Shown here piece by piece: positions 20,843 to 31,783 of a DNA stretch of 64,000 nucleotides (positions are counted from its first letter, which is position 1; each line of letters begins with the position of its first letter). The stretch covers positions 2,294,001 through 2,358,000 of the forward strand of contig NC_088939.1 in NCBI RefSeq assembly GCF_033473495.1, written 5' to 3'. Source of the stretch: Cercospora beticola (lineage: Eukaryota > Ascomycota > Dothideomycetes > Mycosphaerellales > Mycosphaerellaceae). The notes under the pieces are model-generated. The model was not told the DNA's origin and did not search any database. It was given only the letters and a program-made list of their open reading frames with translations. Both the position numbers and the translations under genes were made by a program.

Positions 20843-21407
20843 GATGTTCAATAGAACTAAAACCAACAGAACAGTCAGGTAGCAGCATCTGAAGAAAGTC
20901 ACCAATCTGACAGCTCAGAGCAAGCTGCAAAGCTGCAAAGTAATGACATGCATATAGCTTATGACGTGTACATCTATGAGGTACCTCACATGTGAAGAAA
21001 GTCGTCGCTGGCATAATAGATTAAGTTTTGGCTAATGCATTCATCGACTTGGCCGGTATCGGGTCCGTACCAAGAGTGTTCTATGATTCGTTGTGGTGTC
21101 ACACAAGCTGTGGATCTCTTCCACCTTCCAACTGCACGAGCAAGGAATCCACGCGAGCAAGCCACGAATGGAGGACAGAACAGTCATGGCGTAATCTGAC
21201 CTGAGCTGGGGAGCGAGGGTCTTTGTTCCGGAGGCACAATGTTGCCGCCATGAGTAGAGGGAAGAATTATGCAAGCAGAGAGAGCATTCATACTGATTTT
21301 CTTCCAAATACAATGACCAAGTATCCGATCCTCAATCATCAATCAATCCATCTCCACTTTCTCTCATGCAGTAACGAGCTTTCCAAGCTCCATCCAGGCC
21401 GCATTCC
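20843..21407. other. Promoter region of the A-T-R gene
   Basis: About 0.56 kb between the A-T-R start and the stop of the secreted-protein gene; both genes are on the minus strand. No gene seen; short CAAGCTGCAAAG repeats lie near 20928. Confidence 0.4.
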
Positions 21408-22137
21408 TTACAAGAAGAAACAAGCCAATGGGTTCAGCAAGCTGCAGTTACCCTTCTTGTTTGGCACATAGCATCCATTTCCCTGTGGGCGAGAAGAACA
21501 TCCACACTGTCCCTTGTAGATCGGAGTTCGTGGTCCAAACTGCTGGACTTCTTGGGCATTCGAGTAGTCCTGGGCGATGTTCAGCAAGGCCAAAGTCAGC
21601 GGAGTGAGGTCTTTGGCGCGGGTCCTCTGCTGGACGGCAGCTGCTGCATCCGCAACGGCGACTTTCAACTTGATCAGACCAGGGCCGATGTAGTCGATGA
21701 ATGGGCGTGGGCCTTTGATGTACTCCGCTCTTTTCTTGACATAGATTTGATCGGCGGCGAGGGTATTTGGTCTGAATGGAGTAAGGATATATTTCTGAAT
21801 CGCCTGCTGAATCAAAAACTTACCCGAGCTTATTGGTGATGAATTCCAGAATAGCCTGGGCTCCTGCATCGGTATAGAAGCCGCCACTGCTGCTTGCTGC
21901 AACTCCGATCGCCTCCCAAGCAGCTAGAAGATCCGCATTCGCACTGGCAAGGGCTTCGTAATCGGCATCAACGCCAGCTCTGTAGCGGCCTGCAATCTCG
22001 CCAGAGGCAACCGTCGCGTGGTCACACTCCTGCAGAAGTCCGACAACCTGAGCGGAGTTCTCTGACGCATCGAACGAGACTTGCGCAGTAGCGCCGAGGG
22101 CAAGCGCAGTGAGCGAGAGAAGCTTGAATGCGACCAT
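21408..22137 (-). CDS. Small secreted protein with C-terminal cysteine cluster
   Basis: Exons are 22137..21824 and 21771..21408 with a 52-nt intron (GTAAGT..TTCAG). The phase-2 join reads NKLG-PNTLAADQ, giving 225 residues. The start MVAFKLLSLTALALGATAQ is a clear signal peptide. The middle is Ala-rich and helical (ADYEALASANADLLAAWEAIG; VAVADAAAAVQQRT), loosely like hydrophobic-surface-binding (HsbA-type) cell-wall proteins. Six Cys remain in the mature protein: one near the N-terminus and five at the end (CGC, C, C, C). A TATA box lies about 90 bp upstream. The size, secretion signal and Cys pattern fit an apoplastic or cell-wall protein or an effector candidate; this is inference and I recognise no specific family with certainty. 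Confidence 0.75.
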
Positions 22138-22224
22138 GATTGCTGAGCGAGGGGATGTGGTTGATGATTGTAGATTGTAGATGGTCGGTGCTGTGATACC
22201 AATTTCTTTGGTCATCCTCTGCCT

Positions 22225-22233
22225 CTTTATACC
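22225..22233 (-). promoter_or_regulatory. TATA box of the secreted-protein gene
   Basis: The minus strand reads GGTATAAAG about 90 nt upstream of the ATG at 22137. The position and sequence fit a core promoter of an inducible fungal gene. Confidence 0.55.
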
Positions 22234-23538
22234 ATCTCTCTATCGACCACCTGCGCAAAGCTTATGGGATACAATTCCGAAAGAGGCAGGAAATGCATGA
22301 CCAGCCGCCGCGGGTGCTTCGAATCGCGCAAACGTTTCAGCTGTTCTTTGCTGAGCCGGCGATGATGATGTAAGGCATCATTGTACATGTTCGTGGTTAG
22401 CAATGGTGTGTGGTGAACGGCAGCCATCGATGATAGACTTGCGGCTCGAGTCTAATGTTACAGAAGCCGTATAGCTCATGGCCGCACATGGCCATGCCAC
22501 GTGGGTATCGTTCTCAACCCGGAAGGTAAGACAACATTTGAACAGGCTGGAAGGCTTCGGTGTCGGCGTGGGCATACATATCAAGTGTGTAGCATGCTTT
22601 GGAAATGAGCCACAGCAGAGAGTGTCCACTCAGTTACAGGCCGAGTCTGTATAATCTAGATGGTCGATGATTGCCTGCCTGAGTCAGTAACAAGACATTA
22701 AATCTCATTTGGAGCCTTTTCTCCCGCGATCCCGCTTTCGGTATGCAGTGAGGTCGTGATCCCGTGCATTGTTTGAAGCAGGCCGACTAGAATCTACCAG
22801 TACGCAGTCACTTATGTCGCAGTCTTGGTGGGTCAATGGAACGGCTAAGTCGGCAGTCTGACTCGACAGCTGGAGGACCAGTCATGACTCAAGCAATGCA
22901 TTCTCTTGTAAAGGCAGTCGATATATTCAGGCCACTGTGACCGAGACGGCCAGTACTGGCATCTGCAAGGAATTCAGCGCACCACTCACAGCAGCTTTTG
23001 GGCGCATCTTGCGTGCGGCTCCAGGGACACGGAAATACCAGGTTTCCACAAGAGCAAGCCACGTGTGGTTCCAGACACTGCCATTGCTCGCAAAATGATG
23101 AGATAGCGGCCGCGCTTGCTGCAGCATATGCTCCAGCTCGTTCTAGCACAAAATCAAGCGCACCGTTGCCGCTCTCCGTGCTTCAAGATCTGCATGCAAC
23201 GCCATGCATCACCCGATAGTACGTGCGCCAAGAACTCAAAGATTTGTATTCTGCGAAGCATCGCCTTCCACTCCCTCATTCATACGCCCCAACATACGAG
23301 CAGTGCGAACTTCTTCAGGGCATGACCAGGATGGCAGCTCAAGCTGCCCGAAGAGGCGGATGCTCGAAGTCTCTGCAATGCTAAAGGATAAAGACACCGG
23401 CAGGCGTGGAGGGGTACGGTATGAACTGTGATTTGCTTGTATGTATGCACCACGTCGCGAGTGCAACGAGAGTTCGGTGTGTTGCGTGAGATATGTACCG
23501 ATTCCTTCATCCGTCATCGGGTATGGGCGTTCGACCAA
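22234..23538. other. Intergenic; one Cys-rich minus-strand frame of doubtful status
   Basis: About 1.3 kb. A minus-strand frame (about 23175 to 22889) encodes a stretch with about ten Cys (for example FCEQWQCLEP, ACSCGN, KSCCEWCAEF) but has no ATG before the Cys region and no obvious upstream exon. It is not called as a gene. The rest shows nothing supportable. Confidence 0.35.
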
Positions 23539-24000
23539 TCACCTTAACCGTGGGGTTGCCGCAATCATGTCCTCCATACGCAACGGACTTTGTCTTGCAT
23601 CTGGAAAGACATTTTGCAGCATTTCGAGATCCTCATTTGGCGACAAGTTCTCTTCTAGCGGCGCGTGAACAAGATCGACGAGCTCCTGATCCAGTTCTCG
23701 CAGCATCCTGAAGTGATCCCTCAGTTCTGGGCATCTTGCTTCCACGAGCGCATTGACGACGACAAGAGTGCTCTCATAGGAAAGACAAGTAGTTCGCTCG
23801 CGGGGATGAATATTTTCCGACCACTGCTCATCGCCCGAGTCGTCGTCGATCTGAATATTCGAATAGAACTCGGCTGGAGTTGGCGTCCGCAACGGTTCTT
23901 CGAGCTGCGGCGCCACGATCATGCAAACGCGACAATAATTCTCCACAACTTCTTGTTGCCGCTGCCGGTCTTCCCAGCGCCTTCGAGCAAGTTCTGCCAT
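23539..24000 (-). CDS. Hypothetical protein, 153 residues
   Basis: Intronless single frame starting MAELARRRWEDRQRQQ. It has charged helices at both ends, an acidic central part (IDDDSGDEQWSENIH), and a second helical half (HFRMLRELDQELVDLVHAPLEENL). There is one CxxC-like pair (CRVC, about 23-26) but no recognisable domain. Amino-acid composition is protein-like and the opposite-strand frames look like shadows. It lies between the secreted-protein gene and Y14. The function is unknown. Confidence 0.5.
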   Translation of the reverse strand: MAELARRRWEDRQRQQEVVENYCRVCMIVAPQLEEPLRTPTPAEFYSNIQIDDDSGDEQWSENIHPRERTTCLSYESTLVVVNALVEARCPELRDHFRMLRELDQELVDLVHAPLEENLSPNEDLEMLQNVFPDARQSPLRMEDMIAATPRLR

Positions 24001-24624
24001 TTTCTGTTCCTAGATTATTTTCTCGAATGCTCACACGTTCTCCGGTAGCTGTGTGGAGTTTTGCGAATGTGATGAGTATCTGATAGCTCCACAATGTCGG
24101 CTGCACACCCGATATATGCCTGTATGAGCGTTTGAACGTTGTAAGACATGATCGATATGTCTAGCGCAGCGAGACAATCATGTCTCAAATTGGCACAGTC
24201 TTGCTCTTCGTCTAAGGTCGATGTGTGAGAGGCGCTGTCCAGTCGCGCAAGATCTGACACTTGAGTAAACGAGTCCGTGACCACTGCCAAAAAGCACCTG
24301 GTCTAGACAGTTCAGCAGTATTCAAGACTTGTTCCTCGCTATGCAACAATCAAGGTGCGCGCCAGGCGAAGCCCTCAGTACGTGAGGTGCAATAATGGGT
24401 GCGTCACTAAACTCGCGCTGCGTTCATATGATCTGCTGTTCGTTAGCATTGACTCAAGCCTTCGATGTTTAAGTGAGCTTACCTTGGCATTCTCAGCCTA
24501 TCTCGGCCGACATAGTCGGCACGTATCTTGCTTCGGCGGTCGCCAGCTGAAGCACCAAGATACGCGTTCACTTCTGTCAAGGTTTGACTTGAATGGGGTT
24601 TTACTCAAAATTCAAGGGAATCGC
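24001..24624. other. Intergenic, nothing seen
   Basis: About 0.6 kb between the hypothetical gene and the stop of the Y14 gene. It should hold the promoter of the former and the 3' UTR of the latter. A plus-strand frame extending into Y14 exon 2 is its antisense shadow. Confidence 0.4.
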
Positions 24625-25231
24625 TCAATCCTCGTCGTCCTCGTCCTTTCTGCGCCGAGCTCCAGGACTCGCGCTTCGCTCTCGCCCACCTTTCCTCTGT
24701 CCCTTTGGCGCAGAGCCCTTCGTAGGTGGGGGCCGGACAAAGGCATAGTCGACACCAATCTTCTGCTCCAGCAATTCCTTGCCATCCGCATCCTGAATTG
24801 CGGCTTTCGCCTCGTCCAATGTTGGGTACTCAATGAGCACATAACCCTGCGATAGGAACATGTCAGTCTTACGCATATCCGACACCGGACTTTCCCGGCT
24901 CAGGAGTGGTGTCCTGTGCATGGCTGCGCACCTGCCACATCCACTTCGTCCTCTTGTTCTTTCTTACCTTGACATAACCTGTCCTTCGGTCCAGATTCAT
25001 GTGCAAGTTCTTGATGTCTCCGTACTCTCCAAACATGTCTTGAATATCTTCCTCCGAGGCTTCCTCGTGCACATTGGTCACGATGATGATCCAGCCCTCG
25101 ATACTGCGCACGGCGGCCGCATTCTCTGCTGTTTTGGTGTCTTGGCCCGATCGGCTGGTGCTGCTCTTTGGCTTTGACTCTTCGGTATCGGAGTGCGCCT
25201 GGGGCGCGTCGGCCATTTCTTCGTCGGCCAT
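24625..25231 (-). CDS. Y14: RNA-binding protein Y14/RBM8A (exon junction complex)
   Basis: Exons are 25231..24968 and 24846..24625 with a 121-nt intron (GTAAGA..CGCAG); phase 0, 161 residues. A single RRM spans about 45-130: RNP2-like GWIIIVTNV and RNP1 spanning the splice junction as GYVK-GYVLIEY. The linker [30 protein letters not shown] is closely Y14-like in its pattern, and VDYAFVRPP follows the RRM as in metazoan Y14. The C-terminus is an Arg/Ser and acidic tail ([17 protein letters not shown]). Y14 pairs with Mago and the pair sits on spliced mRNAs with eIF4A3, affecting export, localisation and decay. Identification is strong. The intron interrupts the RNP1 coding sequence. Confidence 0.92.
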
Positions 25232-28200
25232 GATCGGGTCGAGTGTCGAGTATTCGGTAGGAGCGGTGTTCGTGTCGTTGGCAGTTGAGGGCAAGTTGAA
25301 GTTGAAGCCTGAGAGCCTGAAAGCATGGACTGCCAAGCATTTCCGGATTTCGAGCCGCAAAGTCAGACATTCTTCCTCGTCGAACTTTCACTTCACTTCA
25401 TGCTTCCTCATATTGACGATCACAGGACGGCGATCACTGTGCCCATGCATTCGATGATGGCGAGAAAGCAGTCTCAGTTCAGCTCAACTACCTATTGCTG
25501 CCGGTTCAGCGCGGTGGAGTTGTCCGCCTCACGAGGAGATCCGAACTGAAACAACGCGTCTGCAGAAGTCGGCGAAACTATACCAAGAGACATGTCACCA
25601 TTTCGGACCTCCTCCGCAGGATTCGAGGCAGAAGTCTCCCTTCTCAAGCAATCACGACGCATCCGGCTACTTCTCCTTCACGGAACTCCTACAAGGTCCT
25701 CTCTGAGGAGCGGCTCTCTAGATCGCGTCATGCGGGATGGAATCAGCTGTGGGCTGGATGCGTCAACAACACCGCAAGGTGTTTGTCCCAAAAGGTTGCA
25801 AGATCAAGTTTACCACCGGACCTTCATAGTTCATACTAGCTCTCCACCTGTCTCGTCGGCGGCACTGGTCACGGCGAGGCGGTGTCCGTGGGAAGTGTGA
25901 CTCCTTGCGTGCCGACATTTATACACCGAAATATGCAGCTGGCAGCAATTCGTTATGATACAACATCGCCAGCTGCATCACTCTACTCAATTTCCTCTCG
26001 AGAACATCGCCCTTCACCGGCCATATCTCCTCTCATCAAGCTCGATGCAAGCTTCTTCCATTATGCAATAGACTCCATGAAAGCGTGTGATCCATAACAA
26101 TAGTGACTTGACTTGAGCAGCAGCGCCCGCAATCACAGCCAAAATCGCGCCGACTATTTTGGTTGACGTTGTTCGCATTGCCCAAGATTACAGAGGCACG
26201 CTCGTGTCTACGGCGCCCAGCGGCAATGATGATGCTGTGTGACATGCTGTCTCGCACATTCTAAAATCATCATCACAGGCCGCAGTGATGCGAGTCACGC
26301 AGTTTGGCGGCAGAGCTCCTTCGCGAACGTATGATATGATGAACAATCAAGGATACACTAAGATCAAGTTCACGGGTTTGTCCCATATGCCAACAACCAA
26401 TCCCCCAATCTTGCAGGCACGATCTCACAAATTCAAGATTCAGAGCAGGACAGGACAGTAGCGGCAGACAAGTTCGGATCGATCATTGCTTTGGCCTCAG
26501 CAAAAGCTGATCTCCCAGTGCTAATGTCGAATGGACCTGACGACGACTACCGCCCTCAATGTCCAGTCATCGCAAGTAGTCTGGACCATGCTTTCTGTAA
26601 GGCAATCTTCGCGGGCAATTCACAATGGACTCGGCAACTGATACGATCGTATTGAGCTCGGAACAGCGTCATCCTTCTTGGGATGCCCTGTTTCAACCGG
26701 CCACATCTCCCCGACTTTGATCTTGGTCTTCTACGCACGCAGATGCTGGCGCTCTCGTACGAAGATCTTCGCATATCGCATATTGTCGGTCGGAAGCATT
26801 CGCGGAGGCTTGTGCAGTACACACCGTTGTCTTTGCGATCATGTTTCACCAGCTTCGGTGCTCCTGTGCTCCGTGGATTGCACTGTACTTGCACAAAATC
26901 TCGATTTGGTCTATCAGTGGCTTACACAATGGATTCCTAAGGATGAGTGAACTGTATCGGCTCTATGTGGACTAGTCGGTTCAGAGGACCCGGAGTGCCT
27001 AAGTTAACTAGCATCGCGGCCGCGATGCGGTGCCGACGGAGGGAACTGCGGTAGACCTATCTTCCCCATCTTATTACTCTGTAAGGAGTACAAGATCGTG
27101 GTCTTGGCAGGTGGCTTGTCGGTGAATTCGGTGCTTTCGCAATGGTCGACACACTAGCGGCTCACCACCCCTTGCTATACACCCCGGGTCAGCTATTCCG
27201 ACCCCACAAATTCCAGGAGATGGCAAACTAACATTCATTATAGGTGACTTAGTGCCTGTGGTACTACAGATAGACTTTGGTACACGGTGGTGACGGGGGC
27301 ACTATTCTCGGGACGACTTCACCTTCTGTTCGGGAACATGATGTCAATGACATGAGCTGCGAGAGAGAGCCAAGCGGATTCCCTGGATCAGACACGTTGT
27401 CTGCTGAATCAGGTATTCATTCTGTCGCTCCTCAGAAGGAATTCTCCATACGCCAAACGTCTAGTGCTTCGACAGACATCAATCGGCAAGACAGTGACGG
27501 GGTTCAGTGGCAGTGCTTTTGCTGTGATCGAGTGTTCTATTCACGTGGGCAGCTCGAAGCCTCCGGAAGTATATGATCGCCATCGACGATGCAGACAGCG
27601 TTACTGACACGCTGCTTCAACGTAGAATAGGTCCACAAAGTCTCTCACGAAGTCGCTAGTTTGATGACGATCTCATTGACGTCTATCCGATAGTACTGAA
27701 GCAGGCACATCTATGGATTTTCTGTGACATGCCAACGCGTGAACATCAAAGAGCAGCAGCCACTCTGGTATTCGCTTATCGCCGGGCTACCTCCTCTCCA
27801 CGCTACCAATCCATGTTTAGTGAACATTGACGCCATGTGTTGCAGATGTCTACGCTATTCTGAGACATGATAGCGGCTGTGGTATTGCGCAACTGTACTT
27901 GAGCTGATTGGATAAAAGTGTTTCCCCGGAGTCCTGCTATGCCAAAATTCCGATCTGGGACAAGCGCAGGTCAAGCACTACGCGTGTCGTCTGCAATGTA
28001 GGGCCACCCAACTGATATTAAACACTAGAAGATCACTAGAAGAACTGCATTCTCCGATGCTAACACTCTAGCTCAAGATGTGGCAGTCGACCTTCCGGGT
28101 GGCTAGGACATATCCGGTAACTCTGTGGATGGCAGAAGCGACTCTACTCCGCAATAATGGCCGGGCCAAGGCTTATAGGACCTACTGTGAAACGAGACTA

Positions 28201-28662
28201 TGCTAGCTAACAGCTGTAATGCTTGCTCAGATTGCCTGATTCGGAATGTTATAGGCGATTAATCCTTCCATCCCAAAACCACGCATGCAAGGTTCAACAT
28301 CTTGGCCAACGTCGAAAGCACATGGAAGCACGTTCTGCGAGTTCACAGCTGCACAGGAAGAAACGGCTACAATGGGCACAGCTGTCAACCTTCGGAGAAT
28401 CACAACTCGACAGCCTGACAGCTGGGCAAAGACACTGGCAGTCGGAGCAGGTCGACAGCGTATATTAGGATGCAAGTCGACCGCCCATTCTCGAAACTCA
28501 TCATCAGCATCAACAACACCAGCAGCCTCATCAGCACACCAGCCCAATTCCCCTCTCATCAATTCTTTCTTGCACACAACAAAGTTGATCTTTGTTTATC
28601 ATTTTCCATCGCAATCGATCACAAATACCAACCTATCAAAAAAAATCCCATCTACCAACAAA
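25232..28662. other. Gene-poor intergenic region, 3.4 kb
   Basis: Between Y14 and the repeat-bearing secreted protein. Short plus-strand frames occur at 25592-25900, near 26450-26660 and at 27277-27576, the last containing a CFCCDRVF stretch like the start of a C2H2 finger but without the His half. None has a full domain or a consistent exon structure. A TATATTA near 28461 probably belongs to the downstream gene's promoter. Confidence 0.45.
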
Positions 28663-29623
28663 ATGAAGTTCACCACCACCGCCATCTTCGTCGCCAGCGC
28701 CGCCGCTGTTGCCCTGCCGGATCAGGGTACCACCGCCGAGAAGCCTGGTTCCAACCAAATCAGCCACGCTGGACCCAAGCTTGGCCTGCCTGAACCAATC
28801 TTCTCTGACCGCATTGGCATCCCATACCAGCCACGCATTCTCTCTCGTGATGCTTTCAGCTTCGACTTTGGACTCGGCGGCAACGACCCACTCGACGGCA
28901 TTCCAGACTTCATCAAGCCTTCCAAGCGCGATGCTCTTGCCGATGCTCTCATCTCCGTCATTGGAGCAGGCAATGGACGCAACATCAACGCGAGAGATGC
29001 TCTCATCTCTGTCATTGGAGCTGGCAATGGACGCCTCGCCACGAGGGATCTCGAGTCTGTGAGACGTGCTATCGGTGCCGGTGCCGCCGCTGTTCTCGGT
29101 GGTGTCGTCTCCGGTGTCGTCGCTCCCGCCGTCACCACGGGCATCAACGCCGCCAGCAAGGCTTTCCGCGGCGGCAACAAGCGCGCTGTTGACGAAGTCT
29201 CCTACGAGGAAGTGAGTAGGATTCCTTGCAATCACCTCACCCCGAACCCGCTGCTAACAATCCGATCTAGGCTAGCGCTGAGTTCATCGACGCTGTCGTC
29301 AAGCAGATCGCAGCCAATGGCGTCGATGATGGTACCGCAGGTGTCTGCACTTCTGTCGAATACACCGTTTCCGCTCCAGGTTCCACTCGTGATGCCAACG
29401 GTGTCCGCTTCGAGCGCGATGGCAAGACCACCGACTACGACTGCTTCCTCCTCGCTGCTGGTGGCAAGTTCTCCGTCAACCCAGCTGATCTCGCTACCAA
29501 GGGCGCTGTAAGTCAACTCTCCATCGATCATTCTCATCAAAGATCTCCTTACTGACCTTGCAATATCAGGTGGCTGTTGCTGGCGGCAGCTTCGACAAGG
29601 ATGGTGTCCTCACTGTTGCCTAG
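28663..29623 (+). CDS. Secreted protein with internal 18-residue repeats and KR sites
   Basis: Exons are 28663..29211, 29271..29507 and 29570..29623 with introns of 59 nt (GTGAGT..GCTAAC..CTAG) and 62 nt (GTAAGT..TCAG); all phase 0, 279 residues. A signal peptide covers MKFTTTAIFVASAAAVA. DALISVIGAGNGR occurs twice, at 94-106 and 112-124. Dibasic sites are KR at 88-89, RR at 134-135 and KR at 173-174. Between the last two lies a Gly/Ala/Val-rich hydrophobic stretch (AAAVLGGVVSGVVAPAV). The C-terminal domain (about 184-279) is predicted beta-rich with two Cys. The layout recalls Kex2-processed secreted precursors, but with only two repeats the claim is tentative. The function is unknown. Confidence 0.75.
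28942..29049 (+). repeat. Two-copy tandem repeat, 54 bp, coding
   Basis: Within exon 1 of the secreted protein. GATGCTCTCATCTC[C/T]GTCATTGG opens both copies and they differ by few bases over 39 nt, then diverge. The 54-bp period keeps the frame and yields the DALISVIGAGNGR duplication. Confidence 0.8.
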
Positions 29624-30120
29624 ATGGCCAACAATTTCTACTGTTGATCAGTTGGAAATCACAACAGCCGGTCTGTTGTTTACGATCACTACATGATTGC
29701 GATGTTGCATGAAGATCTCGCGCCGGACGCGGCGCTTGATGAGCCTGGGCTGACGACTACATTACACTGGTGTGCTGCATAGCTGGTCGGTCGTTGGGGT
29801 GCTTTTGTTGTTGTTTAGATTTGAAATTGAATTGTTGGCCAACATTCACTCGAGTTTTCGTCTTCTTTTCCATATGTTTTCGTGAGCGCACTCACAGCAA
29901 TACTTGTTCGAACTCTCCTCGTAGGATTGGCCTGCGACTAGATGCTCTTCGCAAGCTCTCGCTGGAACACCTGCTAATAATCGACGTCTTTTTGGAAACC
30001 TTTCTGTCTCCAGGTCTCCACCTCCGGTTGTCGCCTTTCAGCGGGCCGAGAGTCATGGAGTTCGATGCTAAATTAAGTACACACGATCCTGACTTAAAGG
30101 CAAATGAGTGTTGCTCCTGC
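29624..30120. other. Convergent intergenic region
   Basis: About 0.5 kb between convergent stops of the secreted-protein and hydrolase genes; presumably both 3' UTRs. Nothing else seen. Confidence 0.45.
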
Positions 30121-31130
30121 CTAAATCTTCTCAAACCACTGGAGTAGAGTCTCCACGAATTCCTTGGGCTTCTCCTCCGCGATCCAATGTCCTGCGCCAG
30201 GTATAGCCACGAATTCGACATCATTGTAGAACTCCTTCGCCATATTCGTTGCCATTTCCTCATTAGCAAAACTTTGCCCGCCCCACAGGGCAAGTGACCT
30301 GACCTGGCACTTTGCATGCTCTTCTATTCGCTTGACATTGTCCTCGCCGTCTTTCTCGAAGCATCTGTAAACATTCAAGCCTGCACGCATGGCGCCTGGC
30401 TGCGCGTAAGCTGTGACGTAGACATCCAAATCGTGGGAGCTGATGGCATCGGGGTTCTGTACGAGGCGGTCGAAGAAGTGTTTCAGGTAAATTCGCTCGC
30501 GCCCTTGGATCAGGGCTTCGGGGAGGTCGGGAACGGAATGGAAGGTGAAGTGCCAGACTTGCATGGAACTCTTTGTGCTGTGGTATGCTTTAGTGCCTGG
30601 CAGCGGGTTCTCACCCTGTGCTATGCTGGCCACGTTGTCCGGAAATTGAGCAGCGTAGGAATGCGCAATCATGCCGCCTGATGGCTTCCGTCAGCATGTC
30701 TGACCAGGTTGCAAATGCTTCTCTGCCTACCGATATCATGTCCCACCAAATGCAGCTTGTCCTTGACTCCCAAGTGCTTGACGAGGTTGTGCAGATCCTT
30801 CGCCATGACTTCCTTCGTGTACCCATTCCACGGCTTGCTGCTGCTTCCTGCTCCTCTGTAGTCTGGCGCGATGACATGGTAGCCAGCGTCTGCCAGAGGC
30901 GTAATCACTCTTCGGAACTGATAGGACGTCTGTGGAAATCCATGGATGAGCAGAACCGTCCCCTTCGCTGCTTCCCCCTCAGGCGGAGGACACGCGATAG
31001 TGTGCAGGTAGATGCCGTCTTCGAGCGATGGAGAAGCGGGCTCGTTGTCCCCGACCCGGACGCGTTCGTGGACCCATCGTGAGTCGTCGATCTTAAAGGC
31101 CGGCGTCACGCCAGCGCCTGCTGTAGTCAT
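30121..31130 (-). CDS. Epoxide-hydrolase-type alpha/beta hydrolase
   Basis: Exons are 31130..30731 and 30677..30121 with a 53-nt intron (GTAGGC..CATCAG); the phase-1 join rebuilds the nucleophile elbow GHDIGGMIAH; 318 residues. The oxyanion-hole motif HGFP is at 63-66. The nucleophile is Asp132 in VGHDIGG, as in soluble epoxide hydrolases and haloalkane dehalogenases rather than Ser lipases. A cap region follows (YLKHFFDRLVQNPD). The C-terminus has ALWGG and the catalytic His in GAGHWIAEE. Epoxide hydrolase is the likelier role in fungi; a dehalogenase cannot be excluded from motifs alone. No signal peptide is seen, so it is probably cytosolic. It neighbours the GMC oxidoreductase on the same strand. 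Confidence 0.88.
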
Positions 31131-31783
31131 GATGCTCCTTGTGCGTACTGAGATTGTAGTATGAGATGTCTGTATTCCGCTTACCTTTCCTGCTTCAACA
31201 AGAGCTCTTATGGTGGGACGAACACGATGGCGCTCGTGACGCTCGAGATGCATATGAAGCCAGTGTGACGCTCGAAGCGCATCATGATGGGCAACTACGC
31301 CCACCTGGCTTTGAAATCAGCTTTCCTCATCGACATCGTACTCTCTTGGCCGTAGTTGGTAGCACGGTCAACATGGTGTAGATGTTGCAAGTTGTGGGAC
31401 AGAGTCCACATCAAGCCCCGAAAGTTGGAGTTGGAGAGCTCCGATCCTTGGCAATCGATTGCAGTATCAGCACCTTGTTGGCATGTTCAACATACTCCGC
31501 AAATCACCCATACAAAAGCGTCACATGGTCATCGATGAACAAGTTGCAGCTGCAATGCATCCTGCAAAAGCCTACAACCCATTTACCAGGTTATCGAGCA
31601 TCGCCAAAACCTTGGCTATACAGACATTGGCTGCTCAACTTCGGCCGCTAGTGGCAGAACGTCGATCTCAGTTGACAACCACAGCACTGACCATCATCAC
31701 AACCACCAAAAACAGCCACGAAAAACAACCACGCTATGACAGATTTGTAAAGGGAGCGACAATTCGTTCTCAAATATCTAACC
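31131..31783. other. Intergenic, hydrolase promoter
   Basis: About 0.65 kb separating the hydrolase start from the GMC gene stop; both genes read on the minus strand. No gene seen. Confidence 0.4.

Noticed and set aside
27277..27576. Frame with CFCCDRVF, like the first half of a C2H2 finger
   Set aside because: The His pair is missing and the frame ends shortly after; too little to call a finger gene or a pseudogene.
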